Translations under genes and position numbers: made by a program
Shown here: positions 40,186-52,708 of the stretch, one piece after another
Position numbering within the stretch: the first letter of the stretch is position 1
How the letters are laid out: each line of letters opens with the position of its first letter
The notes under the pieces: generated by a model
What the model saw: the letters and a program-made list of their open reading frames with translations, nothing else
The model's database searches: none
What the model was told of the DNA's origin: nothing
Source: Eretmocerus hayati
Taxonomy: Eukaryota; Arthropoda; Insecta; Hymenoptera; Aphelinidae
Assembly (NCBI GenBank): GCA_029851415.1
Contig: CM056744.1
Span: forward strand, 66,334,172-66,398,171
DNA: 64,000 bases
Reading direction: 5' to 3'

Positions 40186-43100
40186 GGGTGCTGACCGGTA
40201 ATAAATTCTCTGGGCATCATCAATGGTACATAACCACTTAATCCTGAGGTTCTAAAGAGTTTCGGGTCCATTGGAACATCCTACCACCGACAGTGGCGTC
40301 ATAACTGCGCGGATAACTGCCCAAAGCTCGGTTTCGCCCTCTTTTGGGCCCCATAGCCGAGGGTGCTGACTGGTAATCAATTCTCTGGGCATCATCAATG
40401 GTACATAACCACTTGATCTGAGGCTCTGTAGAGTTTCGGGTCCATTGGAACATCCTACAACCCACAGTGGCGTCATAACTGCGCAGATAATTGCCCAAAG
40501 CTCGATTTCGCCCTGTTTTGGGCCCCATAGCCGAGGGTGCTGACCGGTAATAAATTCTCTGGGCATCATCAATGGTACATAACCGATTGATCTGAGGCTC
40601 TGTAGAGTTTCGGGTCCATTGGAACATCCTACAACTCACAGTGGCGTCATAACTGCGCAGATAATTGCTCAAAGCTCGAATTCGCCCTGTTTTGGGCCCC
40701 ATAGCCGAAGGTGCTGACTGATACTAAATTGTCTGGGCATCATTAATGATACATAACCACTTGATCTGAGGTTTTGCGAGTTTCGGGTGCATTTGATCAT
40801 CTTACAACCCACAGTGGCGTCATAACTGCGCGGATAACTGCCCAAAGCTCGGTTTCGCCCTCTTTTGGGCCCCATAGCCGAGGGTGCTGACCGGTAATGA
40901 ATTCTCTGGGCATCATCAATGGTACATAATCACTTAATCTGAAGTTCTGTAGAGTTTCGGGTCCATTGGAACATCCTACTACGACAGTGGCGTCATAACT
41001 GCGCGGATAATTGCTCAAAGCTCGAATTCGCCCTGTTTTGGGCCCCATAGCCGAAGGTGCTGACTGGTAATAAATTCTCTGGGCATCATCAATGATACAT
41101 AACCACTCGATCTGAGGTTTTGTGGAGTTTCGGGTGCATTTGATCATCTTACAACCCACAGTGGCGTAATAACTGCGCGGATAACTGCCCAAAGCTCGGT
41201 TTCGCCCTCTTTTGGGCCCCATAGCCGAGGTCGCTGACCGGGAATGAATTCTCTGGGCATCATCAATGCTACATAATCACTTGATCTGATGCTCTGTAGA
41301 GTTTCGAGTCCATTGGATGATCTTACCACCCACAGTGGTGTCATAACTGCGCGGATAACTGCCCAAAGCTCGGTTTCGCCCTCTTTCGGGCCCCATAGCC
41401 GAGTGTGATGACTGGTAATAAATTCTCTGGGCATCATGAATGATACATTACCACTCGGTCTGGAGTTCTGTAGAGTTTCGGGTGCATTGGATCATCTTAC
41501 AACCCACAGTGGCGTCATAACTGCGCGGATAACTGCTCAAAGCTCGGTTTCGCCCTCTTTTGGGCCCCATAGCCGAGGTTGCTGACTGGTAATCAATTCT
41601 CTGGGCATCATAAATGGTACATTACCACTCGATCTGAGGCTCTGTAGAGTTTCGAGTCCATTGGAACATACTACAACCGACTGTGACGTCATAACTGGGC
41701 AAAGAATTGCTCAAAGCTCGATTTCGCCCTGTTTTGGGCCCCATAGCCGAGGTCGCTGACCGGGAATGAATTCTCTGGGCATCATCAATGCTACTCAACC
41801 ACTTGATCTGATGCTCTGTAGAGTTTCGAGTCCATTGGAACATCCTACAACCTACAGTGGCGTCATAACTGCGCAGATAATTGCCCAAAGCTCGATTTCG
41901 CCCTGTTTTGTGCCCCATAGCCGAGGGTGCTGACCGGTAATAAATTCTCTGGGCATCATCAATGGTACATAACCACTTAATCTGAAGTTCTGTAGAGTTT
42001 CGGATCCATTGGAACATCCTACCACCGACAGTGGCGTCATAACTGCGCGGATAATTGCTCAAAGCTCGAATTCGCCCTGTTTTGGGCCCCATAGCCGAAG
42101 GTGCTGACTGGTAATAAATTCTCTGGGCATCATCAATGATACATAACCACTTGATCTGAGGTTTTGTGGAGTTTCGGGTGCATTTGATCATCTTACAACC
42201 CACAGTGGCGCCATAACTGCGCGGATAACTGCCCAAAGCTCTGTTTCGCCCTCTTTTGGGCCCCATAGCCGAGGTCGCTGACCGGGAATGAATTCTCTGG
42301 GCATCATCAATGCTACATAACCACTTGATCTGATGCTCTGTAGAGTTTCGAGTCCATTGGAACATCCTACAACCTACAGTGGCGTCATAACTGCGCAGAT
42401 AATTGCCCAAAGCTCGATTTCGCCCTGTTTTGGGCCCCATAGCCGAGGGTGCTGACCGGTAATTAATTCTCTGGGCATCATCAATGGTACATAACCACTT
42501 AATCTGACGTTCTGTAGAGTTTCGGGTCCATTGGAACATCCTACCACCCACAGTGGCGTCATAACTGCGCGGATAACTGCTCAAAGCTCGGTTTCGCCCT
42601 CTTTTGGGCCCCATAGCCGAGGGTGCTGACTGGTAATCAATTCTCTGGGCATCATCAATGGTACATAACCACTTGATCTGAGGCTCTGTAGAGTTTCGGG
42701 TCCATTGGAACATCCTACAACCCACAGTGGCGTCATAACTGCGCAGATAATTGCCCAAAGCTCGATTTCGCCCTGTTTTGGGCCCCATAGCCGAGGGTGC
42801 TGACCGGTAATAAATTCTCTGGGCATCATCAATGGTACATAACCACTTAATCTGAGGTTCTAAAGAGTTTCGGGTCCATTGGAACATCCTACCACCGACA
42901 GTGGCGTCATAACTGCGCGGATAACTGCCCAAAGCTCGGTTTCGCCCTCTTTTGGGCCCCATAGCCAAGGGTGCTGACTGGTAATAAATTCTCTGGGCAT
43001 CATCAATGGTACATAACCACTTGATCTGAGGCTCTGTAGAGTTTCGGGTCCATTGGAACATCCTACAACCCACAGTGGCGTCATAACTGCGCAGATAATT

Positions 43101-44098
43101 GCCCAAAGCTCGATTTCGCCCTGTTTTGGGCCCCATAGCCGAGGGTGCTGACCGGTAATAAATTCTCTGGGCATCATCAATGGTACATAACCACTTAATC
43201 TGAGGTTCTAAAGAGTTTCGGGTCCATTGGAACATCCTACAACTCACAGTGGCGTCATAACTGCGCAGATAATTGCTCAAAGCTCGAATTCGCCCTGTTT
43301 TGGGCCCCATAGCCGAAGGTGCTGACTGATACTAAATTCTCTGGGCATCATCAATGATACATAACCACTTGATCTGAGGTTTTGTGGAGTTTCGGGTGCA
43401 TTTGATCATCTTACAACCCACAGTGGCGTCATAACTGCGCGGATAACTGCCGAAAGCTCGGTTTCGCCCTCTTTTGGGCCCCATAGCCGAGGGTGCTGAC
43501 TGGTAATGAATTCTCTGGGCATCATCAATGGTACATAACCACTTGATCTGAGGCTCTGTAGAGTCTCGGGTCCATTGGAACATCCTACAACTCACAGTGG
43601 CGTCATAACTGCGCAGATAATTGCTCAAAGCTCGAATTCGCCCTGTTTTGGGCCCCATAGCCGAAGGTGCTGACTGATACTAAATTCTCTGTGCATCATC
43701 AATGATACATAACCACTTGATCTAAGGTTTTGTGGAGTTTCGGGTGCATTTGATCATCTTACAACCCACAGTGCCGTCATAACTGCGCGGATAACTGCCC
43801 AAAGCTCGGTTTCGCCCTCTTTTGGGCCCCATAGCCGAGGGTTCTGACCGGGAAAAAATTCTCTGGGCATCATCAATGCTACATAACCACTTAATCTCAA
43901 GTTCTGTAGAGTTTCGGGTCCATTGGAACATCCTACAACCTACAGTGGCGTCATAACTCCGCGGATAATTGCTCAAAGCTCGAATTCGCCCTGTTTTGGG
44001 CCCCATAGCCGAAGGTGCTGACTGGTAATAAATTCTCTGGGCATCATCAATGATACATAACCACTTGATCTGAGGTTTTGTGGAGTTTCGGGTGCATT
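40158..44098 (+). repeat. 3.9 kb higher-order block, copy 2
   Basis: Partner of 34941-38881. At its right edge two monomers present at 38,882-39,229 are missing: the sequence jumps to the equivalent of 39,230 onward, at an offset of 4,869 bp. Confidence 0.92.
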
Positions 44099-47000
44099 GG
44101 ATCATTTACAACCCACAGTGGCGTCATAACTGCGCGGATAACTGCCCAAAGCTCGGTTTCGCCCTCTTTTGGGCCCCATAGCCGAGGGTGCTGACTGGTA
44201 ATAAATTCACTGGGCATCATCAATGGTACATTACCACTTGATCTGATGCTCTGTAGAGTTTCGAGTCCATTGGATGATCTTACCACCCACAGTGGTGTCA
44301 TAACTGCGCGGATAACTGCCCAAAGCTCGGTTTCGCCCTCTTTCGGGCCCCATAGCCGAGGGTGCTGACTGGTAATAAATTCTCTGGGCATCATGAATGA
44401 TACATTACCACTCGGTCTGAGGCTTTGTAGAGTTTCGAGTCCATTGGAACATCCTGCAACCCACAGTGGCGTCATAACTGGGCAAAGAATTGCTCAAAGC
44501 TCGATTTCGCCCTGTTTTGGGCCCCATCGCCGAGGGTGCTCACCGGTAATGAATTCTCTGGGCATCATCAATGCTACATGACCACTTCGTCTGAGGTTCT
44601 GTAGAGTTTCGGGTGCATTGGATCATTTACAACCCACAGTGGCGTCATAACTGCGCGGATAACTGCCCAAAGCTCGGTTTCGCCCTCTTTTGGGCCCCAT
44701 AGCCGAGGGTGCTGACTGGTAATAAATTCTCTGGGCATCATCAATGGTACATTACCACTTGATCTGATGCTCTGTAGAGTTTCGAGTCCGTTGGATGATC
44801 TTACCACCCACAGTGGCGTCATAACTGCGCGGATAACTGCCCAAAGCTCGGTTTCGCCCTCTTTTGGGCCCCATAGCCGAGGGTGCTGACTGGTAATAAA
44901 TTCTCTGGGCATCAAAATCGGTACATTACCACTCGATCTGATGCTCTGTAGAGTTTCGAGTCCGTTGGATGATCTTACCACCCACAGTGGCGTCATAACT
45001 GCGCAGATAATCGCTCAAAGCTCGAATTCGCCCTGTTTTGGGCCCCATAGCCGAAGGTGCTGACTGGTGATGAATTCTCTGGGCATCATCAATGGTACAT
45101 AACCACTTAATCTGAAGTTCTGTAGAGTTTCGGGTCCATTGGAACATCCTACCACCGACAGTGGCGTCATAACTGCGCGGATAATTGCTCAAAGCTCGAA
45201 TTCGCCCTGTTTTGGGCCCCATAGCCGAAGGTGCTGACTGGTAATAAATCCTCTGGGCATCATCAATGGTACATTACCACTCGATCTGATGCTCTGTAGA
45301 GTTTCGAGTTCGTTGGATGATCTTACCACCCACAGTGGCGTCATAACTGCGCGGATAACTGCCCAAAGCTCGGTTTCGCCCTCTTTTGGGCCCCATAGCC
45401 AAGGGTGCTGACTGGTAATAAATTCTCTGGGCATCATCAATGGTACATAACCACTTGATCTGAGGCTCTGTAGAGTTTCGGGTCCATTGGAACATCCTAC
45501 AACTCACAGTGGCGTCATAACTGCGCAGATAATTGCTCAAAGCTCGAATTCGCCCTGTTTCGGGCCCCATAGCCGAAGGTGCTGACTGATACTAAATTCT
45601 CTGGGCATCATCAATGATACATAACCACTTGATCTGAGGTTTTGTGGAGTTTCGGGTGCATTTGATCATCTTACAACCCACAGTGGCGTCATAACTGCGC
45701 GGATAACTGCCCAAAGCTCGGTTTCGCCCTCTTTTGGGCCCCATAGCCGAGGGTGCTGACCGATAATGAATTCTCTGGGCATCATCAATGGTACATAACC
45801 ACTTAATCTCAAGTTCTGTGGAGTTTCGGGTCCATTGGAACATCCTACCACCGACAGTGGCGTCATAACTGCGCGGATAATTGCTCAAAGCTCGAATTCG
45901 CCCTGTTTTGGGCCCCATAGCCGAAGGTGCTGACTGGTAATAAATTCTCTGGGCATCATCAATGATACATAACCACTTGATCTGAGGTTTTGTGGAGTTT
46001 CGGGTGCATTTGATCATCTTACAACCCACAGTGGCGTCATAACTGCGCGGATAACTGCCCAGAGCTCGGTTTCGCCCTCTTTTGGGCCCCATAGCCGAGG
46101 GTGCTGACTGGTAATAAATTCTCTGGGCATCATCAATGGTACATTACCACTTGATCTGATGCTCTGTAGAGTTTCGAGTCCGTTGGATGATCTTACCACC
46201 CACAGTGGCGTCATAACTGCGCGGATAACTGCCCAAAGCTCGGTTTCGCCCTCTTTTGGGCCCCATAGCCGAGGGTGCTTGCTGGTAATCAATTCTCTGG
46301 GCATCATCAATGGTACATAACCACTTGATCTGAGGTTCTGTAGAGTTTCGGAATCATTGGAACATCCTACAACCCACAGTGGCGTCATAACTGCGCGGAT
46401 GACTGCCCAAAGCTCGATTTCGCCCTGTTTTGGGCCCCATAGCCGAGGGCGCTGACCGGTAATAAATTCTCTGGGCATCTTCAATGGAACATAACCACTT
46501 AATCTGAGGTTCTGTAGAGTTTCGGGTGCATTGGATCATTTACAACCCACAGTGGCGTCATAACTGCGCGGATAACTGCTCAAAGCTCGGTTTCGCCCTC
46601 TTTTGGGCCCCATAGCCGAGGGTGCTGACTGATACTAAATTCTCTGGGCATCAACAATGATACATAACCACTTGATCTGAGGTTTTGTGGAGTTTCGGGT
46701 GCATTTGATCATCTTACAACCCACAGTGGCGTCATAACTGCGCGGATAACTGCCCAAAGCTCGGTTTCGCCCTCTTGGGCCCCATAGCCGAGGGTGCTGA
46801 CCGATAATAAATTCTCTGGGCATCATCAATGGTACATAACCACTTAATCTGAAGTTCTGTAGAGTTTCGGGTCCATTGGAACATCCTACCACCGACAGTG
46901 GCGTCATAACTGCGCGGATAATTGCTCAAAGCTCGAATTCGCCCTGTTTTGGGCCCCATAGCCGAAGGTGCTGACTGGTAATGAATCCTCTGGGCATCAT

Positions 47001-48335
47001 CAATGATACATAACCACTCGATCTGAGGTTTTGTGGAGTTTCGGTCGCATTTGATCATCTTACAACCCACAGTGGCGTCATAACTGCGCAGATAATTGCT
47101 CAAAGCTCGAATTCGCCCTGTTTCGGGCCCCATAGCCGAAGGTGCTGACTGATACTAAATTCTCTGGGCATCATCAATGATACATAACCACTTGATCTGA
47201 GGTTTTGTGGAGTTTCGGGTGCATTTGATCATCTTACAACCCACAGTGGCGTCATAACTGCGCGGATAACTGCCCAAAGCTCGGTTTCGCCCTCTTGGGC
47301 CCCATAGCCGAGGGTGCTGACCGATAATAAATTCTCTGGGCATCATCAATGGTACATAACCACTTAATCTGAAGTTCTGTAGAGTTTCGGGTCCATTGGA
47401 ACATCCTACCACCGACAGTGGCGTCATAACTGCGCGGATAATTGCTCAAAGCTCGAATTCGCCCTGTTTTGGGCCCCATAGCCGAAGGTGCTGACTGGTA
47501 ATGAATCCTCTGGGCATCATCAATGATACATAACCACTCGATCTGAGGTTTTGTGGAGTTTCGGGTGCATTTGATCATCTTACAACCCACAGTGGCGTCA
47601 TAACTGCGCGGATAACTGCCCAAGGCTCGGTTTCGCCCTCTTTTGGGCCCCATAGCCGAGAGTGCTGACTGGTAATAAATCCACTGGGCATCATCAATGG
47701 TACATTACCACTTGATCTGATGCTCTGTAGAGTTTCGAGTCCATTGGATGATCTTACCACCCACAGTGGTGTCATAACTGCGCGGATAACTGCCCAAAGC
47801 TCGGTTTCGCCCTCTTTCGGGCCCCATAGCCGAGGGTGCTGACTGGTAATAAATTCTCTGGGCATCATAAATGGTACATTACCACTCGGTCTGAGGCTTC
47901 GTAGAGTTTCGAATCCATTGGAACATCCTGCAACCCACAGTGGCGTCATAACTGGGCAAAGAATTGCTCAAAGCTCGATTTCGCCCTGTTTTGGGCCCCA
48001 TAGCCGAGGGTGCTCACCGGTAATGAATTCTCTGGGCATCATCAATGCTAGATGACCACTTAATCTGAGGTTCTGTGGAGTTTCGGGTGCATTGGATCAT
48101 TTACAACCCACAGTGGCGTCATAACTGCGCGGATAACTGCCCAAAGCTCGGTTTTGCCCTCTTTGTGGCCCCATAGCCGAGGGTGCTGACTGGTAATAAA
48201 TTCTCTGGGCATCATCAATGGTACATTACCACTTGATCTGATGCTCTGTAGAGTTTCGAGTCCGTTGGATGATCTTACCACCCACAGTGGCGTCATAACT
48301 GCGCGGATAACTGCCCAAAGCTCGGTTTCGCCCTC

Positions 48336-49377
48336 TTTTGGGCCCCATAGCCGAGGGTGCTGGCTGGTAATCAATTCCCTGGGCATCATCAATGGTACAT
48401 AACCACTTGATCTGAGGTTCTGTAGAGTTTCGGAATCATTGGAACATCCTACAACCCACAGTGGCGTCATAACTGCGCGGATGACTGCCCAAAGCTCGAT
48501 TTCGCCCTGTTTTGGGCCCCATAGCCGAGGGCGCTGACCGGTAATAAATTCTCTGGGCATCTTCAATGGAACATAACCACTTAATCTGAGGTTCTGTAGA
48601 GTTTCGGGTGCATTGGATCATTTACAACCCACAGTGGCGTCATAACTGCGCGGATAACTGCTCAAAGCTCGGTTTCGCCCTCTTTTGGGCCCCATAGTCG
48701 AGGGTGCTGACGGGTGATAAATTCTCTGGGCATCATCAATGGTACATTACCACTTTGTCTGATGCTCTGTAGAGTTTCGAGTCCGTTGGATGATCTTACC
48801 ACCCACAGTGGCGTCATAACTGCGCGGATAACTGCCCAAGCTCGGTTTCGCCCTCTTTTGGGCCCCATAGCCGAGGGTGCTGACTGGTAATAAATTCTCT
48901 GGGCATCATCAATGGTACATTACCACTCGATCTGATGCTCTGTAGAGTTTCGAGTCCGTTGGATGATCTTACCACCCACAGTGGCGTCATAACTGCGCAG
49001 ATAATGGCTCAAAGCTCGATTTCGCCCTGTTTTGGGCCCCATAGCCGAGGGTGCTGACTGGTAATAAATTCACTGGGCATCATCAATGGTACATTACCAC
49101 TTGATCTGATGCTCTGTAGAGTTTCGAGTCCATTGGATGATCTTACCACCCACAGTGGCGTCATAACTGCGCGGATAACTGCCCACAGCTCGGTTTCGCC
49201 CTCTTTTGGGCCCCATAGCCAAGGGTGCTGACTGGTAATGAATTCTCTGGGCATCATCAATGGTACATAACCACTTAATCTCAAGTTCTGTGGAGTTTCG
49301 GGTCCATTGGAACATCCTACCACCGACAGTGGCGTCATAACTGCGCAGATAATGGCTCAAAGCTCGATTTCGCCCTG
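48336..49377 (+). repeat. Six-monomer duplication, unit 1 (1,042 bp)
   Basis: The sequence from 48336 repeats from 49378, marked by GCTGGCTGG near 48359/49401 and by TCGGAATCATTGG in both. The TAGTCGAGGGTGCTGACGGG unit occurs at 48696 and again at 49565. Confidence 0.85.
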
Positions 49378-50108
49378 TTTTGGGCCCCATAGCCGAGGGT
49401 GCTGGCTGGTAATCAATTCCCTGGGCATCATCAATGGTACATAACCACTTGATCTGAGGTTCTGTAGAGTTTCGGAATCATTGGAACATCCTACAACCCA
49501 CAGTGGCGTCATAACTGCGCGGATGACTGCCCAAAGCTCGGTTTCGCCCTCTTTTGGGCCCCATAGTCGAGGGTGCTGACGGGTGATAAATTCTCTGGGC
49601 ATCATCAATGGTACATTACCACTTTGTCTGATGCTCTGTAGAGTTTCGAGTCCGTTGGATGATCTTACCACCCACAGTGGCGTCATAACTGCGCGGATAA
49701 CTGCCCAAGCTCGGTTTCGCCCTCTTTTGGGCCCCATAGCCGAGGGTGCTGACTGGTAATAAATTCTCTGGGCATCATCAATGGTACATTACCACTCGAT
49801 CTGATGCTCTGTAGAGTTTCGAGTCCGTTGGATGATCTTACCACCCACAGTGGCGTCATAACTGCGCAGATAATGGCTCAAAGCTCGATTTCGCCCTGTT
49901 TTGGGCCCCATAGCCGAGGGTGCTGACTGGTAATAAATTCACTGGGCATCATCAATGGTACATTACCACTTGATCTGATGCTCTGTAGAGTTTCGAGTCC
50001 ATTGGATGATCTTACCACCCACAGTGGCGTCATAACTGCGCGGATAACTGCCCACAGCTCGGTTTCGCCCTCTTTTGGGCCCCATAGCCAAGGGTGCTGA
50101 CTGGTAAT
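49378..50108 (+). repeat. Six-monomer duplication, unit 2 with one monomer lost
   Basis: The offset to unit 1 is 1,042 bp up to about 49,540 and then 869 bp. One monomer, equivalent to about 48,490-48,664, is therefore missing at a junction near 49,532-49,540. The paired macro-repeat copy at 56-64 kb has no such duplication. Confidence 0.85.
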
Positions 50109-52708
50109 AAATTCTCTGGGCATCATCAATGGTACATAACCACTTGATCTGAGGCTCTGTAGAGTTTCGGGTCCATTGGAACATCCTACAACTCACAGTG
50201 GCGTCATAACTGCGCAGATAATTGCTCAAAGCTCGAATTCGCCCTGTTTCGGGCCCCATAGCCGAAGGTGCTGACTGATACTAAATTCTCTGGGCATCAT
50301 CAATGATACATAACCACTTGATCTGAGGTTTTGTGGAGTTTCGGGTGCATTTGATCATCTTACAACCCACAGTGGCGTCATAACTGCGCGGATAACTGCC
50401 CAAAGCTCGGTTTCGCCCTCTTTTGGGCCCCATAGCCGAGGGTGCTGACCGATAATGAATTCTCTGGGCATCATCAATGGTACATAACCACTTAATCTCA
50501 AGTTCTGTGGAGTTTCGGGTCCATTGGAACATCCTACCACCGACAGTGGCGTCATAACTGCGCGGATAATTGCTCAAAGCTCGAATTCGCCCTGTTTTGG
50601 GCCCCATAGCCGAAGGTGCTGACTGGGAATAAATTCTCTGGGCATCATCAATGATACATAACCACTCGATCTGAGGTTTTGTGGAGTTTCGGGTGCATTT
50701 GATCATCTTAAAACCCACAGTGGCGTCATAACTGCGCGGATAACTGCCCAAAGCTCGGTTTCGCCCTCTTTTGGGCCCCATAGCCGAGAGTGCTGACTGG
50801 TAATAAATTCACTGGGCATCATCAATGGTACATTACCACTTGATCTGATGCTCTGTAGAGTTTCGAGTCTATTGGATGATCTTACCACCCACAGTGGTGT
50901 CATAACTGCGCGGATAACTGCCCAAAGCTCGGTTTCGCCCTCTTTCGGGCCCCATAGCCGAGGGTGCTGACTGGTAATAAATTCTCTGGGCATCATAAAT
51001 GGTACATTACCACTCGGTCTGAGGCTTTGTAGAGTTTCGAATCCATTGGAACATCCTGCAACCCACAGTGGCGTCATAACTGGGCAAAGAATTGCTCAAA
51101 GCTCGATTTCGCCCTGTTTTGGGCCCCATAGCCGAGGGTGCTCACCGGTAATGAATTCTCTGGGCATCATCAATGCTAGATGACCACTCAATCTGAGGTT
51201 CTGTGGAGTTTCGGGTGCATTGGATCATTTACAAACCACAGTGGCGTCATAACTGCGCGGATAACTGCCCAAAGCTCGGTTTCGCCCTCTTTTGGGCCCC
51301 ATAGCCGAGGGTGCTGACTGGTAATAAATTCTCTGGGCATCATCAATGGTACATTACCACTTGATCTGATGCTCTGTAGAGTTTCGAGTCCGTTGGATGA
51401 TCTTACCACCCACAGTGGCGTCATAACTGCGCGGATAACTGCCCAAAGCTCGGTTTCGCCCTCTTTTGGGCCCCATAGCCGAGGGTGCTTGCTGGTAATC
51501 AATTCTCTAGGCATCATCAATGGTACATAACCACTTGATCTGAGGTTCTGTAGAGTTTCGGAATCATTGGAACATCCTACAACCCACAGTGGCGTCATAA
51601 CTGCGCGGATGACTGCCCAAAGCTCGATTTCGCCCTGTTTTGGGCCCCATAGCCGAGGGCGCTGACCGGTAATAAATTCTCTGGGCATCTTCAATGGAAC
51701 ATAACCACTTAATCTGAGGTTCTGTAGAGTTTCGGGTGCATTGGATCATTTACAACCCACAGTGGCGTCATAACTGCGCGGATAACTGCTCAAAGCTCGG
51801 TTTCGCCCTCTTTTGGGCCCCATAGCCGAGGGTGCTGACTGGTAATAAATTCTCTGGGCATCATCAATGGTACATTACCACTTGATCTGATGCTCTGTAG
51901 AGTTTCGGGTCCATTGGAACATCCTACAACTCACAGTGGCGTCATAACTGCGCAGATAATTGCTCAAAGCTCGAATTCGCCCTGTTTTGGGCCCCATAGC
52001 CGAAGGTGCTGACTGATACTAAATTCTCTGGGCATCAACAATGATACATAACCACTTGATCTGAGGTTTTGTGGAGTTTCGGGTGCATTTGATCATCTTA
52101 CAACCCACAGTGGCGTCATAACTGCGCAGATAACTGCCCAAAGCTCGGTTTCGCCCTCTTGGGCCCCATAGCCGAGGGTGCTGACCGATAATAAATTCTC
52201 TGGGCATCATCAATGGTACATAACCACTTAATCTGAAGTTCTGTAGAGTTTCGGGTCCATTGGAACATCCTACCACCGACAGTGGCGTCATAACTGCGCG
52301 GATAATTGCTCAAAGCTCGAATTCGCCCTGTTTTGGGCCCCATAGCCGAAGGTGCTGACTGGTAATGAATCCTCTGGGCATCATCAATGATACATCACCA
52401 CTCGATCTGAGGTTTTGTGGAGTTTCGGGTGCATTTGATCATCTTACAACCCACAGTGGCGTCATAACTGCGCGGATAACTGCCCAAGGCTCGGTTTCGC
52501 CCTCTTTTGGGCCCCATAGCCGAGAGTGCTGACTGGTAATAAATCCACTGGGCATCATCAATGGTACATTACCACTCGGTCTGAGGCTTTGTAGAGTTTC
52601 GAATCCATTGGAACATCCTGCAACCCACAGTGGCGTCATAACTGGGCAAAGAATTGCTCAAAGCTCGATTTCGCCCTGTTTTGGGCCCCATAGCCGAGGG
52701 TGCTCACC

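Larger units (their letters stand above)
44083..52708 (+). repeat. 8.6 kb macro-repeat, copy 1
   Basis: 44083-49239 matches 56244-61400 at an offset of 12,161 bp. 49532-52708 matches 60824-64000 at an offset of 11,292 bp. The 869 bp change in offset is caused by an internal duplication in this copy. Shared rare deletions include CCTCTTGGGCCCC (two bases short) near 46771/58932 and 47291/59452, and CCCAAGCTCGG near 48836/60997. Substitutions seen include CTTTGTCTG against CTTTATCTG near 48756/60917. Confidence 0.92.

Noticed and set aside
45294..45330. CENP-B box in the GTTTCGAGTTCGTTGGATG variant
   Set aside because: TTCGTTGGA resembles the start of the box, but the conserved CGGG at the far end is absent. 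The reverse-complement stretch TTCCAATGGACCCGA also fails the core positions.
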